From the NCBI GenBank assembly GCA_035644815.1, contig DASQNU010000047.1, forward strand, positions 3,654 through 67,653: a stretch of DNA of 64,000 nucleotides. Reading direction: 5' to 3'. Positions 17,653 through 26,515 of this stretch are shown in pieces. Numbering within the stretch: the first letter of the stretch is position 1; every line of letters begins with the position of its first letter. This DNA comes from Brevibacillus_F sp035644815 (lineage in GTDB: Bacteria > Bacillota > Bacilli > Brevibacillales > Brevibacillaceae). The notes below the pieces were generated by a model. It saw nothing but the letters and a program-made list of their open reading frames with translations, was not told the DNA's origin and ran no database searches. The translations under genes and the position numbers were made by a program.

Positions 17653-19143
17653 TTATTTAAATGCCATTGTTGCGCGAATCGCCTTTTTCCAGCCTTCATG
17701 CAGCTTTGTACGCTGTTCCTCTGCCATGGTAGGCTCATACTTGCGATCCACCTGCCATTGGGTCGCGATTTCTGCCCGATCTTGCCAGTATCCGACTGCC
17801 AGACCTGCCAGGTAGGCCGCTCCCAGCGCAGTGGTTTCATTAATAACCGGACGCTCAACCGGCACTCCAAGAATATCGCTTTGGAACTCCATCAAAAAGT
17901 TGTTTTTGACCGCTCCCCCGTCCACACGTAGCGCTTTAAGCGAAATACCGGAGTCCGCTTCCATCGCTGCCAGCACATCCTTCGTCTGGTAGGCGAGTGA
18001 TTCCAGTGTGGCGCGGATGAAATGTTCTTTGCTTGTTCCGCGTGTCAGCCCAAACACAGCGCCGCGCACATCGCTGTCCCAGTACGGTGTTCCTAAGCCT
18101 ACGAAGGCCGGTACGACATAGACGCCATCTGTGCTGTCCACCTTGGTCGCATAGTCTTCGCTGTCTTTTGCCTCCCGGAACATGCGCAGTCCGTCACGCA
18201 GCCATTGGATCGCTGAGCCCGCAATGAAGATACTGCCTTCCAGGGCGTATTCCACTTTTCCATCCAGCCCCCAGGCGATGGTGGTCAAGAGTCCGTATTC
18301 CGAGGACATCGCTTTCTCGCCCGTGTTCATCAGCATAAAGCAGCCTGTGCCGTACGTGTTTTTCGCCATCCCTGCCTCAAAGCACGCTTGCCCGAACAGT
18401 GCGGCTTGCTGATCTCCCGCTGCGCCTGCAATTGGCACTTCTTGCCCGAAAAAGTGATAGCCGATCGTATGCGCATATACTTCTGAGGAAGGGCGCACCT
18501 CCGGAAGCATCGATTGGGGAATCGTCAAAATGTCCAGCAGCTCCTCATCCCACTTCAATTCATGGATGTTGTACATCAGCGTACGCGAAGCATTGGAATA
18601 ATCGGTGACATGCGCCCTGCCTCCAGAGAGCTTCCAGATCAGCCACGTATCGATGGTACCGAAGAGCAGCTCCCCTCTTTCCGCCTTTTCACGCGCACCC
18701 TCCACATTGTCGAGAATCCACTTTACTTTGGTCCCGGAGAAGTAGGCGTCAATCAACAGTCCTGTTTTTTGGCGGAACAGATCGTTATAGCCTTTTTCCT
18801 TCAGCTCATTGCAGATATCGCTCGTCTGCCGGGATTGCCAGACAATCGCGTTATAGACCGGTTTTCCCGTCTCCTTTTCCCAGACCACCGTAGTTTCCCG
18901 TTGATTGGTGATCCCGATGCCGCTTACCTGCTCCGGCTTTACATCCGCTTCCGACAAGCACGTAGCGATGACGGCCAAGACCGAGCCCCATATTTCGCTG
19001 GCATTATGCTCTACCCAGCCGGGCTGAGGAAAAATTTGCGTGAATTCTCGCTGCGCACTGTGGACGATTTCCCCCTGACGATTGAACAGGATCGCTCTCG
19101 AACTGGTCGTACCCTGATCCAAAGCCAAAATATACGTCTCCAT
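17653..19143 (-). CDS. glpK: Glycerol kinase
   Basis: Phosphorylates glycerol with ATP to sn-glycerol 3-phosphate. FGGY-family layout: ALDQGTTSSRAILF phosphate loop at the N-terminus, VSGIGITNQRETTVVWEK, later GAAGDQQAALFGQ and LRVDGGAVKNNFLMEFQSDILG. The start at the second ATG is fixed by GGGAG seven bases upstream, giving 496 aa, the normal length. It lies 28 bases after glpF and before glpD. HPr-type regulation is possible because a conserved histidine region (YHFFGQEVP) is present. Confidence 0.96.
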   Translation of the reverse strand: METYILALDQGTTSSRAILFNRQGEIVHSAQREFTQIFPQPGWVEHNASEIWGSVLAVIATCLSEADVKPEQVSGIGITNQRETTVVWEKETGKPVYNAIVWQSRQTSDICNELKEKGYNDLFRQKTGLLIDAYFSGTKVKWILDNVEGAREKAERGELLFGTIDTWLIWKLSGGRAHVTDYSNASRTLMYNIHELKWDEELLDILTIPQSMLPEVRPSSEVYAHTIGYHFFGQEVPIAGAAGDQQAALFGQACFEAGMAKNTYGTGCFMLMNTGEKAMSSEYGLLTTIAWGLDGKVEYALEGSIFIAGSAIQWLRDGLRMFREAKDSEDYATKVDSTDGVYVVPAFVGLGTPYWDSDVRGAVFGLTRGTSKEHFIRATLESLAYQTKDVLAAMEADSGISLKALRVDGGAVKNNFLMEFQSDILGVPVERPVINETTALGAAYLAGLAVGYWQDRAEIATQWQVDRKYEPTMAEEQRTKLHEGWKKAIRATMAFK

Positions 19144-19171
19144 TTTCATACTCCCTTTCTATCATGGATTG

Positions 19172-19996
19172 TCATGCATGAATCTTGTTATTCGATACAC
19201 GGTTGCTCTTCTGTTTGCCGAACAAAGCAGTCAATACCAGTACCAAGATCATCAGGATGAGCACAGTCCAAAAGCTTGCGGCTACCTTCCCTTGAAAAAC
19301 GGCCTTGTAAAACAACCCGCCAAACGAACCACCCAAGAGCGGACCTACGACTGGCACCCATGCGTACCCCCAGTTGGAGCTGCCTTTTCCGTGGATCGGC
19401 AGCAGGAAATGTGCGATGCGCGGTCCCAGATCCCGAGCCGGATTGATCGCATAGCCGGTGGTGCCGCCTAGTGAGAGCCCGATGCTCAAGATCAAAAAGC
19501 CGACCACTAACGGATTCAACCCTTCCGTAAACTTGTTCGCTCCAATCGCCAGAATCGCGAGAACGAGAAGAAAGGTTCCGATGATTTCACTGAGCAAATT
19601 GGCGAAAGGGTTTCGGATAGCAGGACCTGTTGAAAATACTCCTAATTTCGTACCTGGATCCTCCGTTTCCTTCCAATGGGGCAGATAATGTAAATATACG
19701 AGACAAGCCCCTAAAAATGCACCTAACATTTGCGCCAGCATGTAGCTGGGTACGTCCGCCCATGGAAAATCTCCCGTCAAAGCAAGCGCAAGCGTCAATG
19801 CTGGATTCAAATGTGCTCCGCTGATTCCCCCTACCGCATAGGCAGCCATCGCGACTGCCATCGCCCAGCCAAACGTGATGACAATCCATCCTGAACTTTG
19901 GGCGAATGATTGTTTCAGGCTCACACCCGCACAGACTCCTCCCCCCAGCAGGATCAAAATCATCGTACCGATTACTTCACCCCAAAACGGCGTCAT
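19172..19996 (-). CDS. glpF: Glycerol uptake facilitator
   Basis: Aquaglyceroporin of the MIP family (274 aa, six membrane helices). The two pore half-helices read HLNPALTLALA and INPARDLGPR, i.e. both NPA boxes intact, the second followed by the aspartate typical of glycerol channels. It admits glycerol for GlpK. The start at MTPFWGEV follows GGAGGAGAAAGG; an upstream in-frame start lies within that ribosome binding site. First gene behind the GlpP-responsive leader at 20046-20104. Confidence 0.95.
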   Translation of the reverse strand: MTPFWGEVIGTMILILLGGGVCAGVSLKQSFAQSSGWIVITFGWAMAVAMAAYAVGGISGAHLNPALTLALALTGDFPWADVPSYMLAQMLGAFLGACLVYLHYLPHWKETEDPGTKLGVFSTGPAIRNPFANLLSEIIGTFLLVLAILAIGANKFTEGLNPLVVGFLILSIGLSLGGTTGYAINPARDLGPRIAHFLLPIHGKGSSNWGYAWVPVVGPLLGGSFGGLFYKAVFQGKVAASFWTVLILMILVLVLTALFGKQKSNRVSNNKIHA

Positions 19997-20045
19997 CCTT
20001 TCTCCTCCCTCCAACTTTTGAAAAATAAGAATTTATGAGCGCAAG

Positions 20046-20104
20046 AAAAAGGAGACCCGCCAGAAAAAATCCTTCTCTTCAAGGACCTTTCTCGGTGGAT
20101 CTCC
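20046..20104 (-). promoter_or_regulatory. glpF leader terminator / GlpP antitermination site
   Basis: Minus-strand stem GGAGATCCACC / GGCGGGTCTCC (11 bp, one mismatch, one wobble) with an inner TCCTT/AAGGA hairpin, followed by TTTTTCTTGC, 50-100 bases before glpF. Position and the encoded GlpP upstream indicate transcriptional attenuation relieved by GlpP. Confidence 0.72.
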
Positions 20105-20135
20105 CGCTCTCCGTCACCATGATTAACTTATCCAT

Positions 20136-20165
20136 AGTCTACCTACAAATTGGAAACGCTGTCAA
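20136..20165 (-). promoter_or_regulatory. glpF promoter with overlapping cre-like site
   Basis: TTGACA (20160-20165) and TAGACT (20136-20141) are separated by 18 bases on the minus strand. The -35 overlaps TGACAGCGTTTCCA (20151-20164), close to the CcpA cre consensus. Glucose repression by CcpA is therefore expected. The site overlaps the glpP stop codon. Confidence 0.6.
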
Positions 20166-20728
20166 TCCCCTACATTTTTAAAATGCTCCCATAGCGTTCG
20201 ATTGGAGGTCGTGATGGCTGTCGCTCCCGCTGCAATGGCGCGCTGCACATCCTCGACACTTCGTATCAAGCCTCCTGCCAAAATGGGGATCTGTGTCTCG
20301 CTATACACTTCTGCAATCATCTTGGGCATTGCTCCGGGAAGCACCTCAATGAAATCGGGCTTCGTCTTTTTCAGTAAGGCATAGCTTTTTTCCAAAGCGT
20401 TGGTATCCAGCAAAAACATACGTTGGATGGCAATGACCCCTTTTTGCTTGGCTTTCAGAATCACGCTGGAACGGGTCGAGATTAAACCCGCTGGACGAAT
20501 CTCCTGACATAGGTATTCGGTTGCATATTCGTCGTTTTTCATCCCTTGAACCAGATCCACATGCAGAAATATCTTTTTGTTCCGCTTACGAGCCAGCTCG
20601 TACACACTTTTCAACTGACCGATATGCATTTCCAGGATTACGCCGTATTCATAGGGACTCTCTAGCAGCTTCTCAAAATCCTTCAGATCCCGGGCAGCTG
20701 GCAAAATAACTTGACCGTTAAATTTCAT
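20162..20728 (-). CDS. glpP: Glycerol-3-phosphate-responsive antiterminator
   Basis: A 188-residue GlpP-family RNA-binding protein with a TIM-barrel-like core: VILPAARDLKDFEKLL at the start, GVILEMHIGQL, KIFLHVDLVQGMKNDEYATEYLCQ, PDFIEVLPGAMPKMI and ETQIPILAGGLIRS near the end. With glycerol 3-phosphate bound it prevents termination in glp leaders and stabilises mRNA. Both leader terminators downstream (20046-20104, 17531-17598) are its probable targets. The order glpP-F-K-D matches B. subtilis. Confidence 0.95.
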   Translation of the reverse strand: MKFNGQVILPAARDLKDFEKLLESPYEYGVILEMHIGQLKSVYELARKRNKKIFLHVDLVQGMKNDEYATEYLCQEIRPAGLISTRSSVILKAKQKGVIAIQRMFLLDTNALEKSYALLKKTKPDFIEVLPGAMPKMIAEVYSETQIPILAGGLIRSVEDVQRAIAAGATAITTSNRTLWEHFKNVGD

Positions 20729-20888
20729 AGATTACCCGCTTTCTATCGTTCGTTCCTACATTTCCATCATATGTGCAGTACCGCGAAATCAGAATTAGAA
20801 ATCAAGATTTTGAAAGACTCCCCGTGAACGAACGTGATAAAACAGAAAATGCAACGAAGCCTTTCTAATCAAGGAGGAGTATGTTTCC

Positions 20889-21521
20889 ATGCATAAAGTG
20901 ATCGAACCGAAAATTTTATACTTTGGCACCCCCGTCGTCCTCATCAGTACAGTAAACGAAGATGGATCGACCAATCTGGCACCGATGTCCTCTGCATGGT
21001 GGCTCAACCAGTCCTGCATGCTAGGCATGAGCAAAAAATCACAGACCGTGCAGAATCTATTGCGGGAAAGAGAGTGTGTCTTGAATCTTCCTTCTGCCGA
21101 CTTGGTAGAGGCTGTGGATCGACTGGCACTGACGACTGGCAGAAATCCGGTGCCGGAAAATAAAGCAGAGGTAGGTTATCGATACGAGCCTGACAAGTTC
21201 AAAACGGCAAGACTTACCCCGGAGCCAGCAGATCTGGTAAAACCGCCCCGTGTTGCCCAGTGTCCGGTTCAGCTGGAGGCCAAGGTCGTACAGGTGCATC
21301 CATTTGAGGAGCCTAGCACCTTAGTGGCGATCGAAGTGAAGATCGTGCGTGTTCATATGGATGAGCAGCTCCTGATGGATGGCGAGAAACACTATATTGA
21401 TCCGGAAAAATGGAGTCCGCTTATCATGAATTTTTGTGAATTTTTCGGTCTTGGTCACAAGCTGCATCCATCCAGATTGGCTCCGGTCTTTCAGCCAGTG
21501 CGCCAAAACACCCGTATGTAA
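20889..21521 (+). CDS. Flavin reductase-family protein
   Basis: A 210-residue protein with the split-barrel FMN-binding (Flavin_Reduct) pattern: FGTPVVLISTVNEDGSTNLAPMSSAWWL near the start and MSKKSQTVQNLLRERECVLNLPS, the usual FMN-contact block. Members reduce flavin with NAD(P)H or are oxygenase-partner components. The specific role is unknown. AAGGAGGAG precedes the ATG by a comfortable distance. It is divergent from glpP and followed closely by an acetyltransferase gene. Confidence 0.85.
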   Translation: MHKVIEPKILYFGTPVVLISTVNEDGSTNLAPMSSAWWLNQSCMLGMSKKSQTVQNLLRERECVLNLPSADLVEAVDRLALTTGRNPVPENKAEVGYRYEPDKFKTARLTPEPADLVKPPRVAQCPVQLEAKVVQVHPFEEPSTLVAIEVKIVRVHMDEQLLMDGEKHYIDPEKWSPLIMNFCEFFGLGHKLHPSRLAPVFQPVRQNTRM

Positions 21522-21588
21522 TTCTCGCATTTCTCATGTTATCATCCTCGTAATAACAAAATACGAGAACGAAACGGGGATTGGTACC

Positions 21589-22110
21589 ATGAGCCTAGAA
21601 TATCGAATCTTACAACCAACAGATGCGGCCGTCTATGTGGCGCTGCGTCTGGAAGGACTGCAACACAATCCGGAATCATTTGGCAATACGTATGAAGAAA
21701 CCATGCAAGATCCAAATCTATTGGAAACATTCGCGAAGCGCTTGCAACCAAATGGAGAGGCTGCTACCTTTGGGGCATTTGTGGAAGGGCAGTTGGTCAG
21801 TGTGGCTACGTTAAAGAGAGAAACGATGAAAAAGCTTCGCCACAAAGCCTCTGTCGTGGGCGTATATACGACACCCACCGCACGGGGAAAAGGGATTGCC
21901 AAGCAATTATTCTTGCATTTGTTAGCCTACGCCCAGCAACAAGAAGATCTGGAGCAGCTCAACTTGTCTGTACTGACGGAAAATGAGCCCGCGCTCCGGC
22001 TCTATCGTTCCCACGGATTTGAGGTGTATGGCACGGAAAAGCATGCATTGAAGTACGAGGGCAATTACTATGACGAGCATCATATGGTGTTGTTTTTCAA
22101 AAAACGATAG
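21589..22110 (+). CDS. GNAT-family N-acetyltransferase
   Basis: A 173-residue protein with the GNAT acetyl-CoA motif A (VGVYTTPTARGKGIAKQLFLHLL, i.e. R-G-K-G-I-A pyrophosphate loop) and the C-terminal LSVLTENEPALRLYRSHGFEVYGTEKHALK segment. It acetylates an unknown amine or peptide substrate. Start chosen at MSLEYRIL behind GGGGATT; a longer frame would overlap the preceding gene. It ends before a strong terminator and probably shares the flavin reductase transcript. Confidence 0.88.
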   Translation: MSLEYRILQPTDAAVYVALRLEGLQHNPESFGNTYEETMQDPNLLETFAKRLQPNGEAATFGAFVEGQLVSVATLKRETMKKLRHKASVVGVYTTPTARGKGIAKQLFLHLLAYAQQQEDLEQLNLSVLTENEPALRLYRSHGFEVYGTEKHALKYEGNYYDEHHMVLFFKKR

Positions 22111-22225
22111 GCGTCAGATGAAAATATTGATTTAGACGGGTGATGTTGATCTAAGGCAGTATTTTCATTACAAATGTCGGGGCAGTCTTGGAAAAATAAG
22201 TAGTAGACTGATCCGCTAAAAGAAA

Positions 22226-22276
22226 CAGCGGCGGTCTAAGTACCTGAAAAAATGCTTAGACTTCCGCTGCTTTTTT
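22226..22276 (+). terminator. Terminator after the acetyltransferase gene
   Basis: CAGCGGCGGTCTAAG pairs with CTTAGACTTCCGCTG (two internal mismatches, loop about 13 bases), followed by TTTTTT. Confidence 0.85.
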
Positions 22277-22307
22277 ACCTTTTATTTAACTGCTGAGCAC
22301 GTCAAAC

Positions 22308-23288
22308 CTACCACGCATATGCCTCAGGGGTCTCTCCGCCTGGCCCTGGAAAGATGGCTTCGAGCTCGCACATTATGTCTTCCCCCAGCCGAAGCTCAAC
22401 CGCTCGCAATGCTTCCCTCAGCTGTTCAACCGTTCTCGGCCCAATGATCGGTGCCGTTACAGCGGGGTTGGCAAGCACCCAGGCAAGTGCGACGTTCGCT
22501 TCTGATTCTCCGATCTCCCTGCAAAGTGCGGAATATTTTTCAAGCTGTACCCGATGCCGTTCGATTCGTTCCGAAAGCGCTGACGTCCTAGTTCCCCTAT
22601 CCGCGGAGAGGGCGCGTCCTCCAAGAAGTCCTCCGGCCAGCGGACTCCACGGGATCACACCGAGTCCCAGGTCTTTTGCCGCCGGCAGCACTTCCAACTC
22701 AGGAAGCCTCTCCAGCAGGTTGTATTTGTGCTGTTCGCTGACAAGCCCCATGAAACGCCGTTCCTTTGCCGCTGACTGCGCTTTAACCAGATGCCAACCT
22801 GCGAAGTTACTGGAACCAATGTAACTCACTTTTCCCGTACGAACCTGAATTTCGAAAGCCTCCCATAGTTCGTCCCATGATGTCCGCCTATCGATATGAT
22901 GCATTTGGTACAATTCCACATGATCGGTTTGCAACCGCCGAAGCGATCCCTCGAGATGCCTTCTTACCTTATAGAGCGACAATCCTCTTATGTCGTTTGG
23001 CCCGTCGAGCGGGTTTGATATCGGTTCATACACTTTCGTGGCGAGGACTACCTTTTCCCTCCGCTGCCCCCCCTGTGCGAACCAACGGCCAATAATGGTC
23101 TCAGTAAGCCCTGCATTTTCTCCCCACCCATATACATTAGCTGTATCAAAGAAAGTAATTCCGGCATCCAGCGCTTCATCCATGATCCGATATGCCGTTT
23201 CCTCATCCGTATCCACACCGAAATTCATCGTTCCCAGACAAAGGCGACTGACTCTAAAGCCAGTTCTCCCCAAAAAGGTGTACTCCAT
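22308..23288 (-). CDS. Aldo/keto reductase
   Basis: A 326-residue NADPH-dependent (alpha/beta)8 oxidoreductase. Catalytic tetrad positions are visible: Asp and Tyr in FFDTANVYGWGEN, Lys in VVLATKVY, His in LYQMHHIDRRT. The coenzyme loop GVIPWSPLAGGLLGG and the C-terminal PIIGPRTVEQLREAL complete the pattern. It resembles the YrpG/YhdN-like general stress group. Substrate unknown. AGGAGG precedes the start. It diverges from the SigZ-like gene across a 170-base region. Confidence 0.92.
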   Translation of the reverse strand: MEYTFLGRTGFRVSRLCLGTMNFGVDTDEETAYRIMDEALDAGITFFDTANVYGWGENAGLTETIIGRWFAQGGQRREKVVLATKVYEPISNPLDGPNDIRGLSLYKVRRHLEGSLRRLQTDHVELYQMHHIDRRTSWDELWEAFEIQVRTGKVSYIGSSNFAGWHLVKAQSAAKERRFMGLVSEQHKYNLLERLPELEVLPAAKDLGLGVIPWSPLAGGLLGGRALSADRGTRTSALSERIERHRVQLEKYSALCREIGESEANVALAWVLANPAVTAPIIGPRTVEQLREALRAVELRLGEDIMCELEAIFPGPGGETPEAYAW

Positions 23289-23458
23289 TTCATCTTTTCC
23301 TCCTGTTCGGTTGATTCTGAATACTTTTATCGATAAACCTTACAACTTTCTCAAAGTGCCCTTGTTGTCTTCCCCCTCCTCACCAATTTGACTACACTTA
23401 ATATGACGGCGCCTTTTTGATTAGGACGCAAAAACTTTTCGGGAAGGGAGCATTCATC

Positions 23459-24019
23459 ATGTACATTCAACATGACGAGCTGTGGTTTGCCTTATACGGA
23501 GAAGTGAAAAGATTTGTTGCTACAAGGGTAAGATGTACGGCCGCTGTGGATGATATCGTGCAAAATGTGTTTCTCAAGGCATATGCCAATCTTGCGCGTT
23601 TAGCCGATCCAACCAAAATCAAACCTTGGATTTATCAGATTGCGCGCAACAGTATTGTGGATTATTACCGGACTAGGATGCATAATACCGTAGTACTGGA
23701 TGAAGGGGAAATGAGCGTAACGGAGGATTCGGCAGGAGCAGACTTCTCTCAAGAAGTGCTCATATGTATGAAAGAAGCAATTCCGGAACTGCCAGAGGTC
23801 TATCAGGATGCGCTTAAACTTTTTTTAGGAGGACTCACTCATAAACAGGTAAGTGAGAAACTGGCAATCTCACTATCTGCGACGAAATCGAGGATTCAGC
23901 GCGGACGTGAGCGATTGAGACGAAAATTAACGGGGTGCTGCCATATTGAAGCAGATTTGTATGGTAATATTGTTGATTTTGCTGTTAAAAGAGAATTCCG
24001 CAAAGCTGCGCCGGAATAA
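23459..24019 (+). CDS. sigZ: SigZ-type RNA polymerase sigma factor
   Basis: A 186-residue ECF sigma factor. Region 2 is VDDIVQNVFLKAYANLARL...PWIYQIARNSIVDYYR; region 4 is LPEVYQDALKLFLGGLTHKQVSEKLAISLSATKSRIQRGRERLRRKL. The C-terminal tail GCCHIEADLYGNIVDF, with paired cysteines, is characteristic of SigZ rather than other ECF groups. No anti-sigma factor gene is adjacent. Start set at MYIQHDELW behind GGGAGC. Its regulon is unknown. It diverges from the aldo/keto reductase gene. Confidence 0.85.
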   Translation: MYIQHDELWFALYGEVKRFVATRVRCTAAVDDIVQNVFLKAYANLARLADPTKIKPWIYQIARNSIVDYYRTRMHNTVVLDEGEMSVTEDSAGADFSQEVLICMKEAIPELPEVYQDALKLFLGGLTHKQVSEKLAISLSATKSRIQRGRERLRRKLTGCCHIEADLYGNIVDFAVKREFRKAAPE

Positions 24020-24077
24020 TATACAGTCTTTAGGATCTTCGATGTCTGTTTTACCGAATGTTTGAACGAACGAGAGA

Positions 24078-24109
24078 AAGCACCCAGTATAGGTGCTTCT
24101 ATTCTTTTT
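24078..24109 (+). terminator. Terminator after sigZ
   Basis: AAGCACC / GGTGCTT stem with a 7-base loop followed by CTATTCTTTTT. It overlaps the 3' end of the convergent membrane-protein gene. Confidence 0.75.
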
Positions 24110-24551
24110 CAATGTTCGGTCGAATCGGCATTTTGATTTTATTCGCAACCAACAGAACATGATAATACAGCACGGATGCGATCATTCCCAATCCAAAGAA
24201 ACCATGATTACCAGCTTCCCATACGATTAGCTCTCCACCGCTAAGGATCACGAGAAAGAGATACGTAGTCAGTAGTCCGGCCAGCAAATACGCTGATAAA
24301 CAGCGGAAATAATTGATAACCTTATTGGCTTCTCCCAGCTTCTTTACCAGTCTATCAATGAGAAGCGAGCAAGGAACACCGCCAAGTAGATAAACGGGTG
24401 CAGCGTAAATCATATAAAGCATGAATAAAGACAGATACGACCAATGATAGACACCTGGTTCCCCTTCCATTGCCGGAGAATAGCTAAACCATGCGAGAGC
24501 CAAACAAAACAAGATCGACGACAGTATGGCTACAAAGATTTTTCTAAACAT
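24099..24551 (-). CDS. Four-helix membrane protein of unknown function (150 aa)
   Basis: Start set at MFRKIFVAIL behind GGAGGAGGGG. Four hydrophobic segments can be seen: IFVAILSSILFCLALAWF, YLSLFMLYMIYAAPVYLLGGVP, CLSAYLLAGLLTTYLFLVIL and HGFFGLGMIASVLYYHVLLVA, with the conserved-looking ELIVWEAGNHGFFG between the last two. The C-terminus is short and charged. I do not recognise the family. It follows the RDD gene but a hairpin at 24571 separates them. Confidence 0.65.
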   Translation of the reverse strand: MFRKIFVAILSSILFCLALAWFSYSPAMEGEPGVYHWSYLSLFMLYMIYAAPVYLLGGVPCSLLIDRLVKKLGEANKVINYFRCLSAYLLAGLLTTYLFLVILSGGELIVWEAGNHGFFGLGMIASVLYYHVLLVANKIKMPIRPNIEKE

Positions 24552-24570
24552 CAAGCCCCTCCTCCGCATA

Positions 24571-24626
24571 GCAAAAGCACCCGTCTGTGCTGATCCTCGC
24601 AGCTTACGCGTGCTTTTGCTTATTTT
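24571..24626. terminator. Inverted repeat between RDD gene and membrane-protein gene
   Basis: Perfect 10-bp repeat GCAAAAGCAC (24571-24580) / GTGCTTTTGC (24610-24619), followed on the plus strand by TTATTTTTTG. On the minus strand, the direction of both neighbouring genes, the T-run lies inside the stem, so it may attenuate rather than stop transcription. Confidence 0.5.
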
Positions 24627-24630
24627 TTGT

Positions 24631-25692
24631 CTATTGCTTCACCTTTTGGAAGCTCTGGATGATCCCCTGCAGCTCCTCCTTCACCCCGTCATACTTGGAT
24701 GCAAGCGTCCATGCATGCAGCTGGTGGAAGTGTGTACCCGTATCCACCACGGTCACCATATATGCGACCTCGACTCCATCCTCTACCTCTTGCTCAAACG
24801 AAAAATCGATAGCAGGATAACCATTCACACTGGTTTCTTGCGGGAGTTGCAGGGGCCTCTCCTCCATTTCTACTTCATAATTCCCTTCCACGATCTGCAG
24901 ATAATCTTGCAACGTGACACCACTGTCAAAGTCGTCCTTTTTTTCCGATAGCACCATGAAATATTTCACGCCAAAGTCATTGGAAATCGATATATCCGCC
25001 TCTTCGTTCAGTGACGAATCATTCCTCCAGCTTGAAGGTGCGGTAACTTGAAATTGTTGGTCATGACTCAAAAAGGTTTCCGGCTTGCTGATGTTGGTAA
25101 ACAGGGAGGAAACGCATAAGATCGCCGATACCAGTGAAAGTGCGGCAAGTACTGAAAAAATACCGATTAATAGTCCTTGATTTCCTCTTACTGCAGGATC
25201 CAGATCCTTTATTTTTACCACATAGGTTTTTGCCGCCATGTCGCCTAGTCGCTGTTTTTTCCGTGAAGCGAGTACGCAGATTCCTGCAGGCACTCCCCCC
25301 AACAGAAACGGATTGGTATCTATTATCCGCAAAAAGGTACGGAGGAGCGCCTTTACGAATCCGGGCGGACGGCCAATCTGATTCACTGCCCGTATCCGCA
25401 GCGCAAATTTTCCAAGCGTGTAACCCGTAAAGCCTTCTAACAACAAATAGTAACAGATGACGCCAACGAACAAGCATGCTATGAATGGATTAGCTATTTG
25501 TTCACCAAAGCGGTCATCGACATACACAATGGCTCCTGTGAAGAAAATCAACAGGATAAAATCAATCACGGTTGCCGCCCAGCGGCGAAAAAAAATGGAA
25601 GCCCCATAAGTCGCACTTAATGCTCCCATGGTTCTCGGCTCCAGAGTAAGATCGTTCATCATCGATAGATCTTGTACGGGATTCTGCTCCAA
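24631..25692 (-). CDS. RDD-family membrane protein with extracytoplasmic C-terminal domain
   Basis: About 353 residues. The RDD domain spans residues 30-160: FFRRWAATVIDFILL (Arg and Asp of the name), GYTLGKFALRIRAVNQIG, and FLRIIDTNPFLLGGVPAGICVLASRKKQRLGDMAAKTYVV. A further helix near 175-200 leads to an outside domain of about 150 residues resembling PsbP-like or stress-adhesion domains (FQVTAPSSWRND, GYPAIDFSFEQEVEDGVEVAYMVTVVDTG). Function unknown. TTG start selected because GAGGTG lies six bases upstream; the GTG three codons earlier overlaps that ribosome binding site. Confidence 0.8.
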   Translation of the reverse strand: MEQNPVQDLSMMNDLTLEPRTMGALSATYGASIFFRRWAATVIDFILLIFFTGAIVYVDDRFGEQIANPFIACLFVGVICYYLLLEGFTGYTLGKFALRIRAVNQIGRPPGFVKALLRTFLRIIDTNPFLLGGVPAGICVLASRKKQRLGDMAAKTYVVKIKDLDPAVRGNQGLLIGIFSVLAALSLVSAILCVSSLFTNISKPETFLSHDQQFQVTAPSSWRNDSSLNEEADISISNDFGVKYFMVLSEKKDDFDSGVTLQDYLQIVEGNYEVEMEERPLQLPQETSVNGYPAIDFSFEQEVEDGVEVAYMVTVVDTGTHFHQLHAWTLASKYDGVKEELQGIIQSFQKVKQ

Positions 25693-25884
25693 TGGATACA
25701 CCTCTATTTATTTGATCAAATGTCAATGTAATTAAAGCATTCCAAATTTTTCATGTCAATTGAACGGCAGTATGAGTTGCGCCATGATGAATGTGCCGTA
25801 ACTCCATCATGATCGTGGGAGCTGAAATGGTTACGTTCCTAGAGGGATATCGCATTCAAATGGTATTGGAAAGTCTGATCAAAT

Positions 25885-25944
25885 GAGAAAAAGGAGAGCA
25901 CTCTGCCCAAGCCTTATCCAGCTTGGACTTATGCACTCCTTTTA
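25885..25944 (-). terminator. Terminator after the YhcN-type lipoprotein gene
   Basis: Minus-strand hairpin AAAGGAGTGC...CCAAGC / GCTTGG...GTGCTCTCC with minor bulges, followed by TTTTTCTCATTT. Confidence 0.7.
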
Positions 25945-25953
25945 TGTTCTGCC

Positions 25954-26403
25954 TTACCCCTTCATATCTTTTTCGATTTTCTTCAGTTTTTTCTTTTGCT
26001 TGCATGCTTTTTCCTGTTCCCCGGCCCAAGGCTCGTCGCTTAGCTTCTGCAGCTCATCCATTAGCTTCTTATCCGACGTGACATGTACCTTTGTTTCCGG
26101 GAACTTTTTTTTCAGCGCTTGCGAGACTTCCTTTTCAATTGCTTCCAGACGAAATCGGTTGAAATTGTTAACCTCGATGGCTACGTCCAGCTCATCATCG
26201 ATCTGTACGGCAACCGCTCGATCAACACCTTGTACTGCTTTTGTCTCCGCAATCGCCTTCTCTTCCCATTTCTGATAGCGGATTGGTGTCGGATTGCACA
26301 TCGGATCTTCCGCAGGGGATTTTGCTTTCGTTTGCGGCTTCGATTCCTGCAGGCAGCCTGTCAGAAATAAGCACAGGGACATGACTACTAGTGTGGTACG
26401 CAT
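25954..26403 (-). CDS. YhcN/YlaJ-family sporulation lipoprotein
   Basis: A 149-residue lipoprotein: lipobox LFLTGC at residues 12-17 followed by a polar linker. The core IAETKAVQGVDRAVAVQIDDELDVAIEVNNFNRFRLEAIEKEVSQALKKKFPETKVHVTSDKKLMDEL matches the YhcN/YlaJ domain found in spore membrane lipoproteins of bacilli. The very basic tail (KACKQKKKLKKIEKDMKG) resembles that of YlaJ. It probably sits in the inner spore membrane and influences germination. AGGAGG precedes the start. Confidence 0.85.
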   Translation of the reverse strand: MRTTLVVMSLCLFLTGCLQESKPQTKAKSPAEDPMCNPTPIRYQKWEEKAIAETKAVQGVDRAVAVQIDDELDVAIEVNNFNRFRLEAIEKEVSQALKKKFPETKVHVTSDKKLMDELQKLSDEPWAGEQEKACKQKKKLKKIEKDMKG

Positions 26404-26515
26404 CTGCTAAAACCTCCTGATGCCAATTTGCGTACCTATATGTTTTCCCTAAATGCCATTTTCAGTCCAAAAAAGTGGATGCCCGACCAGGTGATGCCGC
26501 GCTCTCCTTTTTCGC

